Assembly: GCF_016862995.1 (NCBI RefSeq)
Contig: NZ_BOOA01000020.1
Location: 1-64,000, forward strand
Reading direction: 5' to 3'
Length of the DNA: 64,000 nucleotides
Source of the DNA: Acrocarpospora phusangensis
GTDB taxonomy: Bacteria; Actinomycetota; Actinomycetes; Streptosporangiales; Streptosporangiaceae
Positions 1 through 10,700 of the stretch are shown here, one piece after another (the stretch's first letter is position 1; the number at the start of each line of letters is the position of its first letter). The translations under genes and the position numbers were made by a program. The notes beneath the pieces are model-generated. The model was not told where the DNA came from, searched no databases, and was given only the letters and a program-made list of their open reading frames with translations.

Positions 1-49
1 TCAGGGCGAGGGCGAGGACCGACGCGGCGAGTATCTGCGTTCTTTTCAT
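1..49 (-). CDS. 5' end of a small secreted protein (cut by window edge)
   Basis: Only the first 16 codons lie in the window. They read MKRTQILAASVLALAL, a basic n-region followed by a hydrophobic core, which is a typical start of a Sec signal peptide. A GGAGC ribosome-binding site sits 6 nt before the ATG, which supports this start. The gene runs leftward out of the window, downstream of and in the same direction as the LVIVD-repeat gene. The mature product is unknown. Confidence 0.5.
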   Translation of the reverse strand, partial: MKRTQILAASVLALAL

Positions 50-73
50 GTGATAGCTCCACATTTGGGGGGC

Positions 74-107
74 GGGCCCGGCCGGCCTTTTCGGCCGGCC
101 GGCCCCG
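74..107. terminator. GC-rich hairpin between two leftward genes
   Basis: A 10-bp perfect inverted repeat (CCGGCCGGCC and GGCCGGCCGG) closes on a TTTTC loop, with further G/C pairing outside it. It lies between the stop of the LVIVD gene and the start of the small secreted protein. There is no U-tract, as is common for actinomycete terminators, so it may stop the upstream transcript or only stabilise its 3' end. Confidence 0.5.
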
Positions 108-157
108 GTTGAACTAAGCGGCGTCCCCGGCTTGTACGCCGGTGGCCACCGGTCCGA

Positions 158-2002
158 TCAGGCGCAGCTGACCGCGGTGAAGGCGGGGTCGTGCGACGCG
201 GCGACCTGCTGGCCACCGACCGTCGCGGTACCCGTCACGTTCACCGAGCCGGCGGCGAGCTGCCCGGTACGGGTGTTGAAGGACTGGTACGCCTGCTTGC
301 CCGGAGCAACCGCGGCGAAGGTCTTGACACCGTACGGAGTGGTCAGCGTCACGGACGCCGGCACGGTTCCGTTGTTGACGGCCGTGACCGCCAGGTGCGC
401 CGACGTGCCCACGCAGCGGGCCTGGGCGGTCGCGGCCAGCGAGAGGCCGGGCGTCAGCTTCGGCTGGTGCTGCGCGTTGAACCGGTCGAGCTTCACGGCC
501 GTCGCCGCGTTGATCTCGGCCTGGCTGAGCCACTGGCTCGGCGTCAACTTGAAGGCGTCGAAACCGCGCACGATCTCGTTGCCGTAGATGTGGCCGTTGT
601 ACCAGTACGCGGACCAGAAACCGCCGGTGACCAGCGAGGTCGCGCTGACCGGGCCACGGTCGAAGAACGCGATCTCCCTCGGGTTGGCGGAGTCGGTGAA
701 GTCGAACACCGACAGGCCACCCTGGTACCAGGCCTGGACCATGACGTCACGACCGGGGATCGGGATGAGCGACCCGTTGTGGGCGACACAGTTCTCCTGG
801 GTCGTCTGCGGCGGCGCGAGCTTGTAGTAGCTCCGGAAGACGAGCTTGCCGCCGACGATGTCGTAGATCGAGTTCGCACCCCAGGACGGCAGGTCGGTGG
901 TCCGGCAGCGCGCACCGGAGCCGCCGCCCCACTCGTCGGTGAAGATGACCTTCGTACCGTCGTTGTTGAAGGTGGCCGAGTGCCAGTACGCGTAGTTCGG
1001 GTCCGAGACCGCGTCGATCCGCGTCGGGTTCGTCGGGTCGGAGATGTCGATCAGGATGCCGTTACCCGCGCAGGCGCCCGCGGCCAGACCGATCTCCGGG
1101 TACGCCGTGATGTCGTGGCACTGGTTGGTGACCGGCTGCGGCGACCAGTTCGTGCCCGACGGGTGCTGCGGCGTGGGCGGGGTGTTCTGGAGGCCGTTGA
1201 TCGCGCCGGACACCGGGTCGGTGAACAGCCGGGGGTTGCTCACGACCGCCGCGTTCTGCGGCGCGGCCAGCGGCACCCGGATGACGTCGATCCGCCACAG
1301 CGAGGTGGCCGGGTCGGTCGCCGCCGTGTTGGCGCAGCCCGCGAGCTCCTGACCGGAGCGGACGCCGGCGGTTCCGGAGACGTAGACGTAGACGTTCTCC
1401 GGCTCGTTCTCGCTGGTCACCAGCGAGTGGGTGTGCGAGCCGCGGCAGGTCTGCACCGCCGCCACCTGCACCGGGTGGTCGATGTCGCTGATGTCGAAGA
1501 CCCGGACACCGCGGAAGCGTTCGAGGTTGACCGTTCCACTCGCGCCCTGCGTGCCACAGTCGATCCGGCCGCGGGTCTCCTCCACCGACATGAACAGCAG
1601 GTTTCCGTACACCGACAGGTCGCCCTGCCCGCCGGGGCAGACCACCGAGGTCTTCAGGACGGGGTTGCCGCCCGTGGAGATGTCGTAGATGTTGAAACCG
1701 TTGTAGTTGCCGGAGAACGCGTAGTTCCCGCTGAACGCCAGGTCGGAGTTGAGGAACGAACCGCTGCCTGGGTTGGTGGGGTTGAAGAAGCCCTCCGGCC
1801 TGTCGCGGTGGGCGGTCTGTTCCAGTCCGCTGATGGCCGACTGGGCGTCCAGCCAGCCGGCGCCGAGGCCGACCCGGGGGTCGACGTCGGCCGCTGCCGA
1901 GGTCGCGGTCGGCAGGAGTCCCGCCAATAACGCGCCTACGGCGATGATCCCGAGCTTTTGTAGTCTGGCACGTCCCCCACGTGCCGTACGGCTACTTCTC
2001 AC
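158..2002 (-). CDS. secreted LVIVD-repeat (beta-propeller-like) protein
   Basis: 614 aa from a GTG start at 2002 that is preceded by GAAGG at good spacing; the reading frame stays open to 2080 but has no better start. The N-terminus is a signal peptide ending near TATSAAADV. The body has several LVIVD-type units (GFNIYDISTGGNP, GVRVFDISDIDHP, NGILIDISDPTNP, GGLSVFDFTDSANP), each with the D-I-S/T-D-x-x-x-P signature, which suggests an extracellular propeller. The last 90 residues form a separate beta-rich domain with two cysteines. Function is unknown. It is transcribed divergently from a DUF305 lipoprotein, a pairing seen in other actinomycetes, so the two may act together outside the cell. 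Confidence 0.88.
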   Translation of the reverse strand: MRSSRTARGGRARLQKLGIIAVGALLAGLLPTATSAAADVDPRVGLGAGWLDAQSAISGLEQTAHRDRPEGFFNPTNPGSGSFLNSDLAFSGNYAFSGNYNGFNIYDISTGGNPVLKTSVVCPGGQGDLSVYGNLLFMSVEETRGRIDCGTQGASGTVNLERFRGVRVFDISDIDHPVQVAAVQTCRGSHTHSLVTSENEPENVYVYVSGTAGVRSGQELAGCANTAATDPATSLWRIDVIRVPLAAPQNAAVVSNPRLFTDPVSGAINGLQNTPPTPQHPSGTNWSPQPVTNQCHDITAYPEIGLAAGACAGNGILIDISDPTNPTRIDAVSDPNYAYWHSATFNNDGTKVIFTDEWGGGSGARCRTTDLPSWGANSIYDIVGGKLVFRSYYKLAPPQTTQENCVAHNGSLIPIPGRDVMVQAWYQGGLSVFDFTDSANPREIAFFDRGPVSATSLVTGGFWSAYWYNGHIYGNEIVRGFDAFKLTPSQWLSQAEINAATAVKLDRFNAQHQPKLTPGLSLAATAQARCVGTSAHLAVTAVNNGTVPASVTLTTPYGVKTFAAVAPGKQAYQSFNTRTGQLAAGSVNVTGTATVGGQQVAASHDPAFTAVSCA

Positions 2003-2217
2003 GGGCCGTTTCCCTTCTTTCGGGCATCCCCTCCCTAGTTGATCATCGCGAGGGGCGACCTGGGATCTTGCCGGTGCCACTTCTGACGCCAGCTGGGGGG
2101 AGATCCACTTCGGTGTTACACCGCGAACTGTAATGGAGATGACCTTGATGTTCTATACCATGACATCTCTACGTTTCCGGGTACACATAACCGAGTGATG
2201 CGAAACAGGTCCAAGCA
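2003..2217. promoter_or_regulatory. divergent promoter region between LVIVD and DUF305 genes
   Basis: This 215-bp stretch separates two divergent starts and must hold both promoters. It is more A/T-rich than its flanks from about 2120 to 2200. A short palindrome, GGTGTTACACC, lies at 2112-2122 and could be an operator shared by both genes. No clear -35/-10 pair stands out, and nothing coding is seen. Confidence 0.45.
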
Positions 2218-2901
2218 ATGAGTTCGATGGCCACGTTACGATATATAGGCATATTTTCGCTGGTCACGGGTGTGCTCGCCGGATGTACCACGGAGACGCC
2301 CAAGGCGCAGACCGCTCCCGTGGTCGTTCAGCCGGGAGCTCCCGGCAATCCCGGAAAGACGCTCCCCGCCGCCTCGGTGTCAGCGGCCGCCAACCCTCAG
2401 TTCACGGCCGCCGACGTCCTTTTCATGCAGGGGATGATCCCGCACCACACCCAGGCGTTGCGGATGACCGAACTCGTCCCCTCCCGCACCAAGAACCGGG
2501 ACATCACTCTGATCGCCCAGCGGATCCAGGCCTCCCAGGAGGACGAGATCGGGCTGATGCGACGCTGGCTCCAGGACCGCGACCAGACCGTGCCGGACCC
2601 GAACCACGATCACGCGGGTCCGGGCGGGGAGCTCATGCCCGGCATGCTGACCGAGGAGCAGTTCGCCGAACTGAAGCAGGCCACCGGCACGGACTTCGAC
2701 CGGGCCTTCGTGCAGAGCATGATCGCCCATCACCTGGGCGCGCTCCAGATGGTCGAGAAGCTGTTCAACAGCGACGGCGGCCAGGAGACGGAGATCTTCA
2801 CCTACGCCTCCCACGTCGACGCCGACCAGCGCATCGAGATCGACCGCATGCGGAAACTCCTGGTTCACATGGGCGGCCCCACCCCGAGCGCTGAGTCGTA
2901 G
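2218..2901 (+). CDS. DUF305 domain lipoprotein
   Basis: 227 aa. A signal peptide ends in the lipobox LAGC, so residue 22 or thereabouts is the lipidated cysteine and the protein is anchored outside the membrane. Two DUF305 halves follow, each with the metal-binding-like His motif of the family: MIPHHTQAL near residue 74 and MIAHHLGAL near residue 170. DUF305 proteins are four-helix bundles of poorly known role, often near copper or oxidative-stress genes. The gene overlaps the convergent monooxygenase gene by 37 bp at its 3' end. A weak AGG lies about 11 nt before the ATG. Confidence 0.9.
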   Translation: MSSMATLRYIGIFSLVTGVLAGCTTETPKAQTAPVVVQPGAPGNPGKTLPAASVSAAANPQFTAADVLFMQGMIPHHTQALRMTELVPSRTKNRDITLIAQRIQASQEDEIGLMRRWLQDRDQTVPDPNHDHAGPGGELMPGMLTEEQFAELKQATGTDFDRAFVQSMIAHHLGALQMVEKLFNSDGGQETEIFTYASHVDADQRIEIDRMRKLLVHMGGPTPSAES

Positions 2902-4121
2902 GGCTTCAGGGTGATGGCGCCGGCCGTCCCTCTCGCGGCGTTGATCATTGCGCGGGCCATGAGGCCCTTCCACGGGAGACAGGACAGCAGGCGGTAGTTG
3001 AGATTGATGAACCAGATCATGAACCTGCTGGTCGGGACCATCCACTTGGCGATGCCCTGGCCCGCCCGCTGGCAGCCGGCGACGTAGTCGCGCATCGCCT
3101 CCTCGTAGCCCGCGAAGCCGGCTTGGTGGTCCCCGCCCGCCGCGGCCAGCTCTCCCGCCAGGACGTACGCGCCGACCATGGCCAGCCCGGTGCCCATGCC
3201 CGACAGCAGCGAGGGGGAGTGGGCGGCGTCGCCGAGCAGTACGACGCGGCCGCGGGACCAGCTGTCCAGGTGGACCTGGCTGACGGAGTCGAAGTAGAAG
3301 TCGGGGTCCTTTCCCATCGCGTCGAGCAGCCGGGGCGTCTCCCAGCCGATCCCGTCGAACACCTCGGCGACGATCTTCTTCTGCCGGCCGGTGTCGTGCC
3401 GGTCATAGGGGAACGGCGGCGACCCGAAGAAGAACATCGCCTTCGCCTCGGTGTTGTGCCGGGCGCTGTAGACGCACACGACCTTGCCGGGGACGACGTA
3501 CGTGAGTCCGGCGTGGTCCAGCCCCAGGTGGTTGTCCATGGTGAAGACGGCACAGTAGAGGCCGAGGTGCTCGATCGCGTCCCGATCGGGGCCGAAGGCC
3601 AGGGCGCGTACGTTGGAGTGCAGCCCGTCGGCGCCGACGACCAGGTCGTACCGGCGGGGCGCGGCCCGCTCGAAGGTGACCCACACGCCCTCGTCGTCCT
3701 CGGTCAGGGCGGTGATGGAGTCGCCGAAGAGGTATTCGGTGTCGTCCTTGGTGGCGTCGTACAGGATGCGGGCGAGGTCGCCGCGGAAGATCTCCAGGTC
3801 GCCGCTCGCCACGGAGGGCATGGTGGCCACCTTCTTACCTGCGGCGTTGACGTACGACATGTCGCCCATGTGGGTCTGTTCGCGCTCGACGTCGGCCAGG
3901 ATGCCCATGCGGCGGAGCAGGGACAGTTGCACATCGCCGCGGAAGTCGACCGCGTAGCCGCCGTCGCGCAGGGCGGTGGCGCGTTCGACCACGGTGACGG
4001 TGAACCCGTGCCGGCGCAGCCAGTAGGCCAGCGCCGGTCCGGCGACGCTGGCCCCCGAGATCAGGATGTTCGTGTTCGTTCGTGTGGTGGTCATGCCACG
4101 AGCGTGTCCGCTCACGCTCAC
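2865..4121 (-). CDS. FAD-dependent monooxygenase (PHBH fold)
   Basis: 418 aa from GTG at 4121, or 409 aa from ATG at 4094; the GTG lies only 19 bp after the stop of the AfsR-like gene, which suggests translational coupling. The N-terminal Rossmann motif is ISGASVAGPALAYWL with E at the end of beta-2 (VVERA). The middle has the DG motif (VGADGLHSNVR), and near residue 300 is GDAAHSPSLLSGMGTGLAM, which binds the FAD pyrophosphate. These are the three marks of class A flavoprotein hydroxylases related to TetX and aromatic hydroxylases. The substrate is not predictable. The upstream regulator suggests induction as part of a small secondary-metabolism or detoxification unit. Confidence 0.92.
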   Translation of the reverse strand: MSVSGHARGMTTTRTNTNILISGASVAGPALAYWLRRHGFTVTVVERATALRDGGYAVDFRGDVQLSLLRRMGILADVEREQTHMGDMSYVNAAGKKVATMPSVASGDLEIFRGDLARILYDATKDDTEYLFGDSITALTEDDEGVWVTFERAAPRRYDLVVGADGLHSNVRALAFGPDRDAIEHLGLYCAVFTMDNHLGLDHAGLTYVVPGKVVCVYSARHNTEAKAMFFFGSPPFPYDRHDTGRQKKIVAEVFDGIGWETPRLLDAMGKDPDFYFDSVSQVHLDSWSRGRVVLLGDAAHSPSLLSGMGTGLAMVGAYVLAGELAAAGGDHQAGFAGYEEAMRDYVAGCQRAGQGIAKWMVPTSRFMIWFINLNYRLLSCLPWKGLMARAMINAARGTAGAITLKPYDSALGVGPPM

Positions 4122-4139
4122 CGGCCGCTCACCGCCGCC

Positions 4140-7100
4140 TCACCGGTCCACGGCCATGTGTTCGGCCAACTCGCGGATGACCGGCTCGGAAACGCCGACC
4201 AAGCGAAGGACGCCGGCGAGGGGCAGCCGCGTACCGGCCAGATAGGCGGTCTGGTACGGCGAGTCGCCCAAGGCGGCCCGCGCCGAGTCGGCGAGCTTCG
4301 CCGGGCCGGGCCGGGCGTCGCCCCGCAGCACCGTGGCGGCGCCGAGCAGCCGGGCCGCGGCCTCCGCGTCGTTCCCGGCCAGGGCTATCCCGGCGAGGGC
4401 GTCGATCGCGCGGGCGCCTTCGGGCAGCGGCCCGGCCAGGGCGGCTTCGACGGCGCGCACGTACCAGACCCGGGCCTCGCCGGGCGCGCCCGAGGCTTCC
4501 GCGACCTGGCCGAGGCCCATCAGCGTGTTGAAGCGGCTCCTGGTGCTCTTCAGCCAGCCGGCCTGGAAACGCTCCAGAGCCTGCTCGTACAGGCGGCGCG
4601 CCCCGGCCAGGTCACCGCCGAGCCTGGCGATGTCGCCGAGCCCGGTCATCGCGGCCGCGAGGTAGGTGGGACTGCCCGCACGGCGGGCGATCTCGGCCGC
4701 CCGCTCGTAGTCCGCGCGCGCCTCGGCCAGGATCGCCGCCGACCTGGCCTGGTGGACCGCCTGATGGACGCGGTAGTCGCCCCGGTTGCACAGCAGGTCC
4801 GCGACGTCCTCCAGCGCGCCGAGCCGCTCGGTGGCGGCGATCGCCTCACCGGTCAGCACGATCGCTTCGCCGGGGTCGTCCCGCAGGTACGCCAGGCTCG
4901 CCAGCGCGTCCAGCGCCAGCGCCGTCCCCCAGCGGTCGCCGAGCGCCCGAAATGCCCGGGCGGCCGTACCGAACGCCTCCCCGGCGGCCGCGGCGTCACG
5001 CGTCATGAGCCGCGAGTAGCCCCACACGACCTGGCCGATCGCCGCCTGCCACGGATCCGCCGCCACCCGGCCGCGCTCGATCGACGACCACATGACCACC
5101 GGGTCCCCCCGGGCCGCGGTGTTGATCACGGCCCACAGGAACGCGACGGCCGGATGCCCCGGCGGCTCCGCACGGGCGACGAGCGACTCGGCCGCCGGCC
5201 GGCATCGTTCCCACAGCTCCGACTCGCCTCCGGCGGCCGCGATCAGCGCGGCCAGCACATAGCCGGTCTCCATCCCCTCGGGGGGACCGGCGTGGGCCGC
5301 CGTCAGCAGCGCGACCGCCCACGGCGTCACCGCGGCACGGGTGCCGCGCAGCCAGACGTACCAGGCCATGGACGCCATCAGCTCGAACCCGGGCCCGATC
5401 TCGCCGGACTCGGCCGTCCAGCGCAGGGCGGCGTGCAGGTTCCCGTCCTCCGCCGTGAGCGTGGCCAGCCACCGCAGCTGCTCGCGCCCCCGCAGCCACG
5501 GATCGGCGGTCCTGGCCAGCTCCCGGTAGTGGTCCGCGTGCGCCCGCCGTACGGCGTCCGCCTCGCCCGCCGCCACGAGGCGCTCCGCGCAGTAGTCGCG
5601 GATCGTCTCCAGCATCCGGTAGCGGCCCCCGGCGACCTCGACGAAGGACTTGTCGGCCAGGGAGTCCAGCACGTCCCCGGCATCGGGGACCCCGCAGACC
5701 CATCGCGCCGCCTCGGCGGTGGCACCGCCGTCGAAGACGGTCAGGCGTCTGGCCAGCACCCTTTCGGACGCCGAGAGCAGGTCCCAGCTCCAGGCCACGA
5801 CCGCGCGCAGCGTCCGGTGCCGCGCGTCGGCGGTACGGCTGCCGCGCGACAGCAGCGCGAAGCGGTCGTCCAGCCCGGCCGCCAGCTCCTCGACGCCGAG
5901 GGTACGCAGCCGTGCCGCCGCCAGCTCGATCGCCAGCGGCAGCCCGTCCAGGCCCCCACAGACGCGCCGTACCGCATCGTCCACCACGAAACCGGGCCGT
6001 ACGGCGGCCGCCCGGTCGGCGAACAGCCGTACGGCCGGAGCCGACGCGAGCGGGCGGACCGGCCACAGATTCTCGCCGGTGATGCCCAGCGGCTCCCGGC
6101 TGGTCGCCAGCACCCGCAGCAGGGGGCAGCGTCGCAGCAGCCGCTCCGCCAGCACCGCCACCGCGTCCACCAGATGTTCGCAGTTGTCCAGCACCAGCAG
6201 CATCGCCCGCTGGTCCAGGGCCGCCACCAGCCGTGACTCGGGAACGGCCGGCCCGGCGTGAAAGCCGCTGTCCCGCAACCCGAGCGCGCCGAGCACGGCA
6301 GTGGGCACCTCCGCCCCGTCGCGCACCCGGGCCAGCTCCACCAGGCACACGTCGGGCACCGGGCCCGCCGCCTCGACGGCCAAGCGGGTCTTGCCCACGC
6401 CACCGGCGCCCACGAGGGTAACCAGGCGGGTCCTGGCCAGCAGGTCGGCGACCGCCGCGAGGTCGTCCGCGCGGCCCACGAAGGTGGTGAGCCGGGCGGG
6501 GAGCCCGGGCGCGGCCGGCTCGCCGCGCAGCAGCGAACGGTGGATCGCGGCGAGTTCCGGCCCGGGGTCCGCGCCGAGCTCGCCGGCGAGCGACCGGCGG
6601 ATCTCCTCGAAGACCAGGAGCGCCTCGGCCTGCCTGCCGTCGGCGCGCAGCGCGCGCATGAGCAGAGCCCCGAGTCGTTCCCGCAGCGGATGCGACGCGG
6701 TCAACTCCCGCAGCTCGGGCACGACCGCCCGGTGCCCGCCCTGTCGGAGGTCCGCCTCGATCCGGTCCTCCAGCGCGCCGAGCCTGCGCTCTTCGAGCCG
6801 CGCCGCCTCGGCCCGCGCGGTCCCGGCGTCGGCGGCGTCGGTCAACGCGGGGCCACGCCACAGGGATAACGCCGCACGCAGCGACTCCGCCGCCCGCGCG
6901 GGATCACCCTCCGCCAGAAACCGCCGGCCCTCGTCCGCGAGGCGCTCGAACCGGTACGCGTCGACGTGGTCGGGGTCTGCCGCCAGGCGATAGCCCTCCG
7001 GCGCGAACGCGATCTCGGCTTCCGGGCCCAGCGCTCGCCGCAGTCGTGACACCTGCGACTGCAGGGCGTGTGCTGAGCCGTCGGAGAACCGCCCGCCGTA

Positions 7101-7250
7101 CAGGTCGTCGATCAGCCGCTCGGCGGGCACCGTCTCACCGGCCCGTATCGCCAGCAACGCCAGCAGTCCCCGCCGGGCCGGGCCGCCGAGCGCCACCTCG
7201 CTCCCGTCGTCACGCCACGCCCGCGTGACCCCCAGGATCCCGAACCGCAT
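4140..7250 (-). CDS. AfsR/SARP-type regulator: BTAD, NB-ARC ATPase, TPR
   Basis: About 1036 aa. I chose ATG 7250 because MRFGILG matches the usual start of the DNA-binding domain; ATG 7262 and TTG 7268 are alternatives. Order: OmpR-like winged helix (1-95), bacterial transcriptional activation domain (about 96-240), STAND ATPase with Walker A GAGGVGKTRLA (about residue 280) and Walker B LLVLDNCEHL (about 350), then helical TPR-like repeats rich in Ala/Leu/Arg. Proteins of this design act as ATP-dependent cytoplasmic transcription activators of secondary metabolism. The next gene, 19 bp downstream, is the FAD monooxygenase, probably a co-transcribed or target gene. Confidence 0.92.
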   Translation of the reverse strand: MRFGILGVTRAWRDDGSEVALGGPARRGLLALLAIRAGETVPAERLIDDLYGGRFSDGSAHALQSQVSRLRRALGPEAEIAFAPEGYRLAADPDHVDAYRFERLADEGRRFLAEGDPARAAESLRAALSLWRGPALTDAADAGTARAEAARLEERRLGALEDRIEADLRQGGHRAVVPELRELTASHPLRERLGALLMRALRADGRQAEALLVFEEIRRSLAGELGADPGPELAAIHRSLLRGEPAAPGLPARLTTFVGRADDLAAVADLLARTRLVTLVGAGGVGKTRLAVEAAGPVPDVCLVELARVRDGAEVPTAVLGALGLRDSGFHAGPAVPESRLVAALDQRAMLLVLDNCEHLVDAVAVLAERLLRRCPLLRVLATSREPLGITGENLWPVRPLASAPAVRLFADRAAAVRPGFVVDDAVRRVCGGLDGLPLAIELAAARLRTLGVEELAAGLDDRFALLSRGSRTADARHRTLRAVVAWSWDLLSASERVLARRLTVFDGGATAEAARWVCGVPDAGDVLDSLADKSFVEVAGGRYRMLETIRDYCAERLVAAGEADAVRRAHADHYRELARTADPWLRGREQLRWLATLTAEDGNLHAALRWTAESGEIGPGFELMASMAWYVWLRGTRAAVTPWAVALLTAAHAGPPEGMETGYVLAALIAAAGGESELWERCRPAAESLVARAEPPGHPAVAFLWAVINTAARGDPVVMWSSIERGRVAADPWQAAIGQVVWGYSRLMTRDAAAAGEAFGTAARAFRALGDRWGTALALDALASLAYLRDDPGEAIVLTGEAIAATERLGALEDVADLLCNRGDYRVHQAVHQARSAAILAEARADYERAAEIARRAGSPTYLAAAMTGLGDIARLGGDLAGARRLYEQALERFQAGWLKSTRSRFNTLMGLGQVAEASGAPGEARVWYVRAVEAALAGPLPEGARAIDALAGIALAGNDAEAAARLLGAATVLRGDARPGPAKLADSARAALGDSPYQTAYLAGTRLPLAGVLRLVGVSEPVIRELAEHMAVDR

Positions 7251-7300
7251 GACCCATATCATCCGCAACCCGTACCGGTGTGGCCAAGCGGCGTCATGTG

Positions 7301-7339
7301 CCCCTGAAGGCCGGTGCCCCTGCGACCGGCCTTCAGGGG
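7301..7339. promoter_or_regulatory. 15-bp perfect inverted repeat in divergent spacer
   Basis: The arms CCCCTGAAGGCCGGT (7301-7315) and ACCGGCCTTCAGGGG (7325-7339) are perfectly complementary around a 9-nt loop. The element lies about 50 bp upstream of the leftward AfsR-like gene and 400 bp upstream of the rightward WD40 regulator. No gene ends here, so a simple terminator is unlikely. It could be an operator or a structured leader. The rest of 7340-7730 holds no convincing gene. Confidence 0.6.
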
Positions 7340-7740
7340 ATCAGCCGGTGGATCGCAGGAGTCGTCGATCGCCCGTCTTCTGCCTCTCCTTTGTTGCTTT
7401 CGCCATGCCGCAATAGGTATCGAGCCGGTCTATATTCGGCGTATATGCGCTGCTCAGGTCCATTTCCGTATATTCAGCCCAGCCTCATGGCGTCGTAGCC
7501 GCGATCGACCCCCGTCGAACCGCCTCCTTCACTCAACCGCAACCCAACTGATCCGAAGCCCCACGACATTTCGGGCATACTTGGCCTGCTCCCGAAGTGT
7601 GTCCATGAACAGGTTGGCCGAGCCAGAGGCCGCGAATTGTACGGGCGAGAGGCACGGAATTCGCTGCACGGTCCAGACGGTCTGGGGCGATTCCGCGTTC
7701 GACTTGCGCCGACGGTAACCGGCGGCGGTTGGGGGAGGGC

Positions 7741-10700
7741 GTGGATTTTCAGGTACTCGGGCCGCTCCAGGTGCTCCGGGACGGGCAGGTCGTCGCCTTG
7801 GGTAGCGCACCCAAGGTCAAACTGGTCCTGGCTCTGCTGCTGTCGCAGGCGGACCGGGTGGTGTCGGCCGACTGGCTGGTCGACGCGGTCTGGGGCGACC
7901 GCGCGCCGGCCTCGGCCCGGCAGAACCTCTCCCTGTACGTGCACCGCCTGCGCCGGGCGCTGGGCCCGGAGCGGATCCACCGGTCCGGCGCCGGCTACCG
8001 GGTCATGCCCGAGGACAACCTCGATCTCGTACGGTTCCGGAGTCTCCTCGCGGACGGCCGGAACGCGCTGGCGGCGGGCGACATCCCCGGTGCCGGACGG
8101 ACGCTGCGGCAGTCCCTCGATCTGTGGCGCGGCCCGGCGTACGAGGAGTTCGGGGACTGCCTGCCGCTGGCGGAGGAGTCCGAGCACCTGGAGCGGCTGC
8201 GCCTCAGCGCGTACGAGCACTGGGCCGACGCGGAGCTGCAGCTGGGGCGGGCGGCCGAACTCGCCAGTGAACTGACCGGACTGGTGCGTACTCACCCGTT
8301 CCGGGAGAAACTCGTCGGGCAGTGCATGCTCGCGCTGTACCGCAGCGGCAGGCAGGCCGAGGCGCTGGAGATGTACCGCGAGGTCACCGCCAGCTTCGTC
8401 GACCAGCTGGGCATCGAGCCGGGACTGGACCTGCGGCAGTTACACGAGGCCATCCTGCTGGCCGATCCCAGCCTGCTCGCGCGTCCCGGCGCGGCCCTGG
8501 CAGGGTCGGTGAGGGTGGCGCGGGCCGGGAACCCGTACCAGGGGCTGGCCGCTTTCCAGCAGGAGGACGCCGCACTGTTCTTCGGGCGGGACACGGTGCT
8601 CAACCGGCTGGCCGACCTGACGGCGCGGCGGTCGGTGATCGCGGTGGTGGGCGCGTCCGGGTCGGGGAAATCGTCGCTGCTCCGCGCGGGCCTGCTCGGC
8701 TCGGTCGCGCCGGAGGGAGCGCTGATCACGCCGACCGCGCAGCCGCTCCAGGCGTTCGCCCGGATCGCGGGCCAGCCGGGCGTGATCGTCGTCGACCAGT
8801 TCGAAGAGGTGTTCACGCTCTGCTCGGACGAGGCCGAGCGGCAGGAATTCGTCACGGCCCTGATCGAGGCGAGCCGCGAACCCAAGGCCGTCCTGGTGCT
8901 CGGGATCCGCGCCGACATGCTCGGCCAGGTCAGCCGGTACGGCGAGCTGGTCGAGGCGATCGCCGGCGAGGGCACGCTGCTGCTCGGCCCGCCGACCGTC
9001 TTCGAACTCAGGGAAATGGTGACCCGGCCGGCGGCGGCGGTGGGGCTCGTCGTGGAACCCGAACTGCTGGCCGCCGCGCTGACCGACACCGGCACGGAAC
9101 CGGGCGCCCTGCCGCTGCTGTCGCACGCGCTGCGCGAGACCTGGCGGCGCAGCGCTGACGGGGAGCTGACGCTGGCCGGCTATCGGGCCATCGGCGGGGT
9201 ACGCGGGGCGATCGCCCAGTCCGCCGAGCAGCTCTACCACGGCCTCACCGAGCCGGAGCAGCGTGCCGTCCGGCGGATCTTCCTGCGGCTGACCGCGCTC
9301 GGCGACGGCGGGGAGGACTCGCGGCGACCGGTCACCCGCGCCGAGCTGGACGGCATCGGCGACCCCGACGTGGTCGAGCGGGTGCTGGACCGGCTGGCCG
9401 CCGCGCGGCTGGTCGTCCTGGACACGCGGACCGTGGAGGTGGCGCACGAGGTGCTGATCCGGTCCTGGCCCCGGCTGCACGGCTGGCTGACCGCCGACCG
9501 CGCCGACCTGATCGTGCACCACCGGCTCACCCAGGCCGCGCAGCACTGGCTGGCCCTGCAGCGCGACTCCGGCGCGCTCTACCGGGACGCGCCGCTGCAG
9601 ACCACGCTGAGCTGGGCGGACGAGCACCCCAACGAGCTCAACCGGCTGGAGCGGCAGTTCCTGCTGGCCAGCGAGGCCCGGCAGCGCGCCGAGCGGACCG
9701 TCGAGCGCCGCCGGATCCGGCAACTGCGCCGGATGCTCGTCGCGCTGACGGTCCTGGTGCTCCTGGCGGCGGGCGGAACCGTCGTCGCCCTGGACCAGAG
9801 CCAGGCGGCGGAGCTGGCCAGGTCGGCCGCGCAGGCCCGGCAGCTCGCGCTGACCGCCCAGTCCATGGTCGGCACCGACCCCGACCTGGCCGGGCTGCTG
9901 GCGGTCTCCGCCTACCAGGAGAGCCCCGACCCGCGAACCCTCAGCGCGCTGGTCAGCACGGCCGCCTCCGCGCGATGGCACCAGGTGTTCAAACCCGACG
10001 GCCGGCAGGTCTTCGCGATGCGGTTCAGCGTGGACGGACGCCACCTCGTCACCGGGGACGACCAGGGCTACGTGTCGGTGTGGGAGGCGAAGACCGGCAA
10101 ACTGCTCGCCCAGTACGGCGAGCACCGGCGACTGGAGCCCTCGAAGGTGCCGCCGACCGTGCTGCAGGCCGCGTTCGACGCCGACGGCCGGACGCTGGTC
10201 ACGCTCGCCGAGGGCATGAGCGCCATCGGCATCCTGATCGTCCGGGACATGCCGAGCGGCACCGTACGCTTCCAGCGCGAGGTCGGACAGCGGATGCGGA
10301 CCATGGCGCTGTCCCCGGACGGCACCAGGATCGCGGTCGGCGACGTCGAAGGCAGGGTCCGGGTGATCGACCTTCGCGGCGGTCCGGACCTGACCTTCCG
10401 CTACGCCGACGGACGAGTCGCCGCGCTGGCCTTCAGCCCGGACGGTACGCACCTGTTCGCCGCCATCCGGCACACCGGCGTCGTCGTCTGGGACCTCGCC
10501 ACCAAGACCTCCCGGCTGGCGATCGAGGACGACCGGGTCGGTGCCGCCGCCTTCGACGACACCGGCCGCCTTCTGGTGATCGCCAGGCAGCACGACGTCG
10601 AGTTCTGGTCGGTGTCGGGAGATCGGGTGCGCAAGGCCAGGACGTTGCCGTACCAGGAGCCCTGGGCCTGGTCGATGTCCGCGGTGACCGCCGGCCGGCT

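Noticed and set aside
3123-6236. 1037-codon open frame on the plus strand
   Set aside because: It is the antisense shadow of the FAD monooxygenase and AfsR-like genes in high-GC DNA; the translation is low-complexity Arg/Gly/Pro text without any domain.
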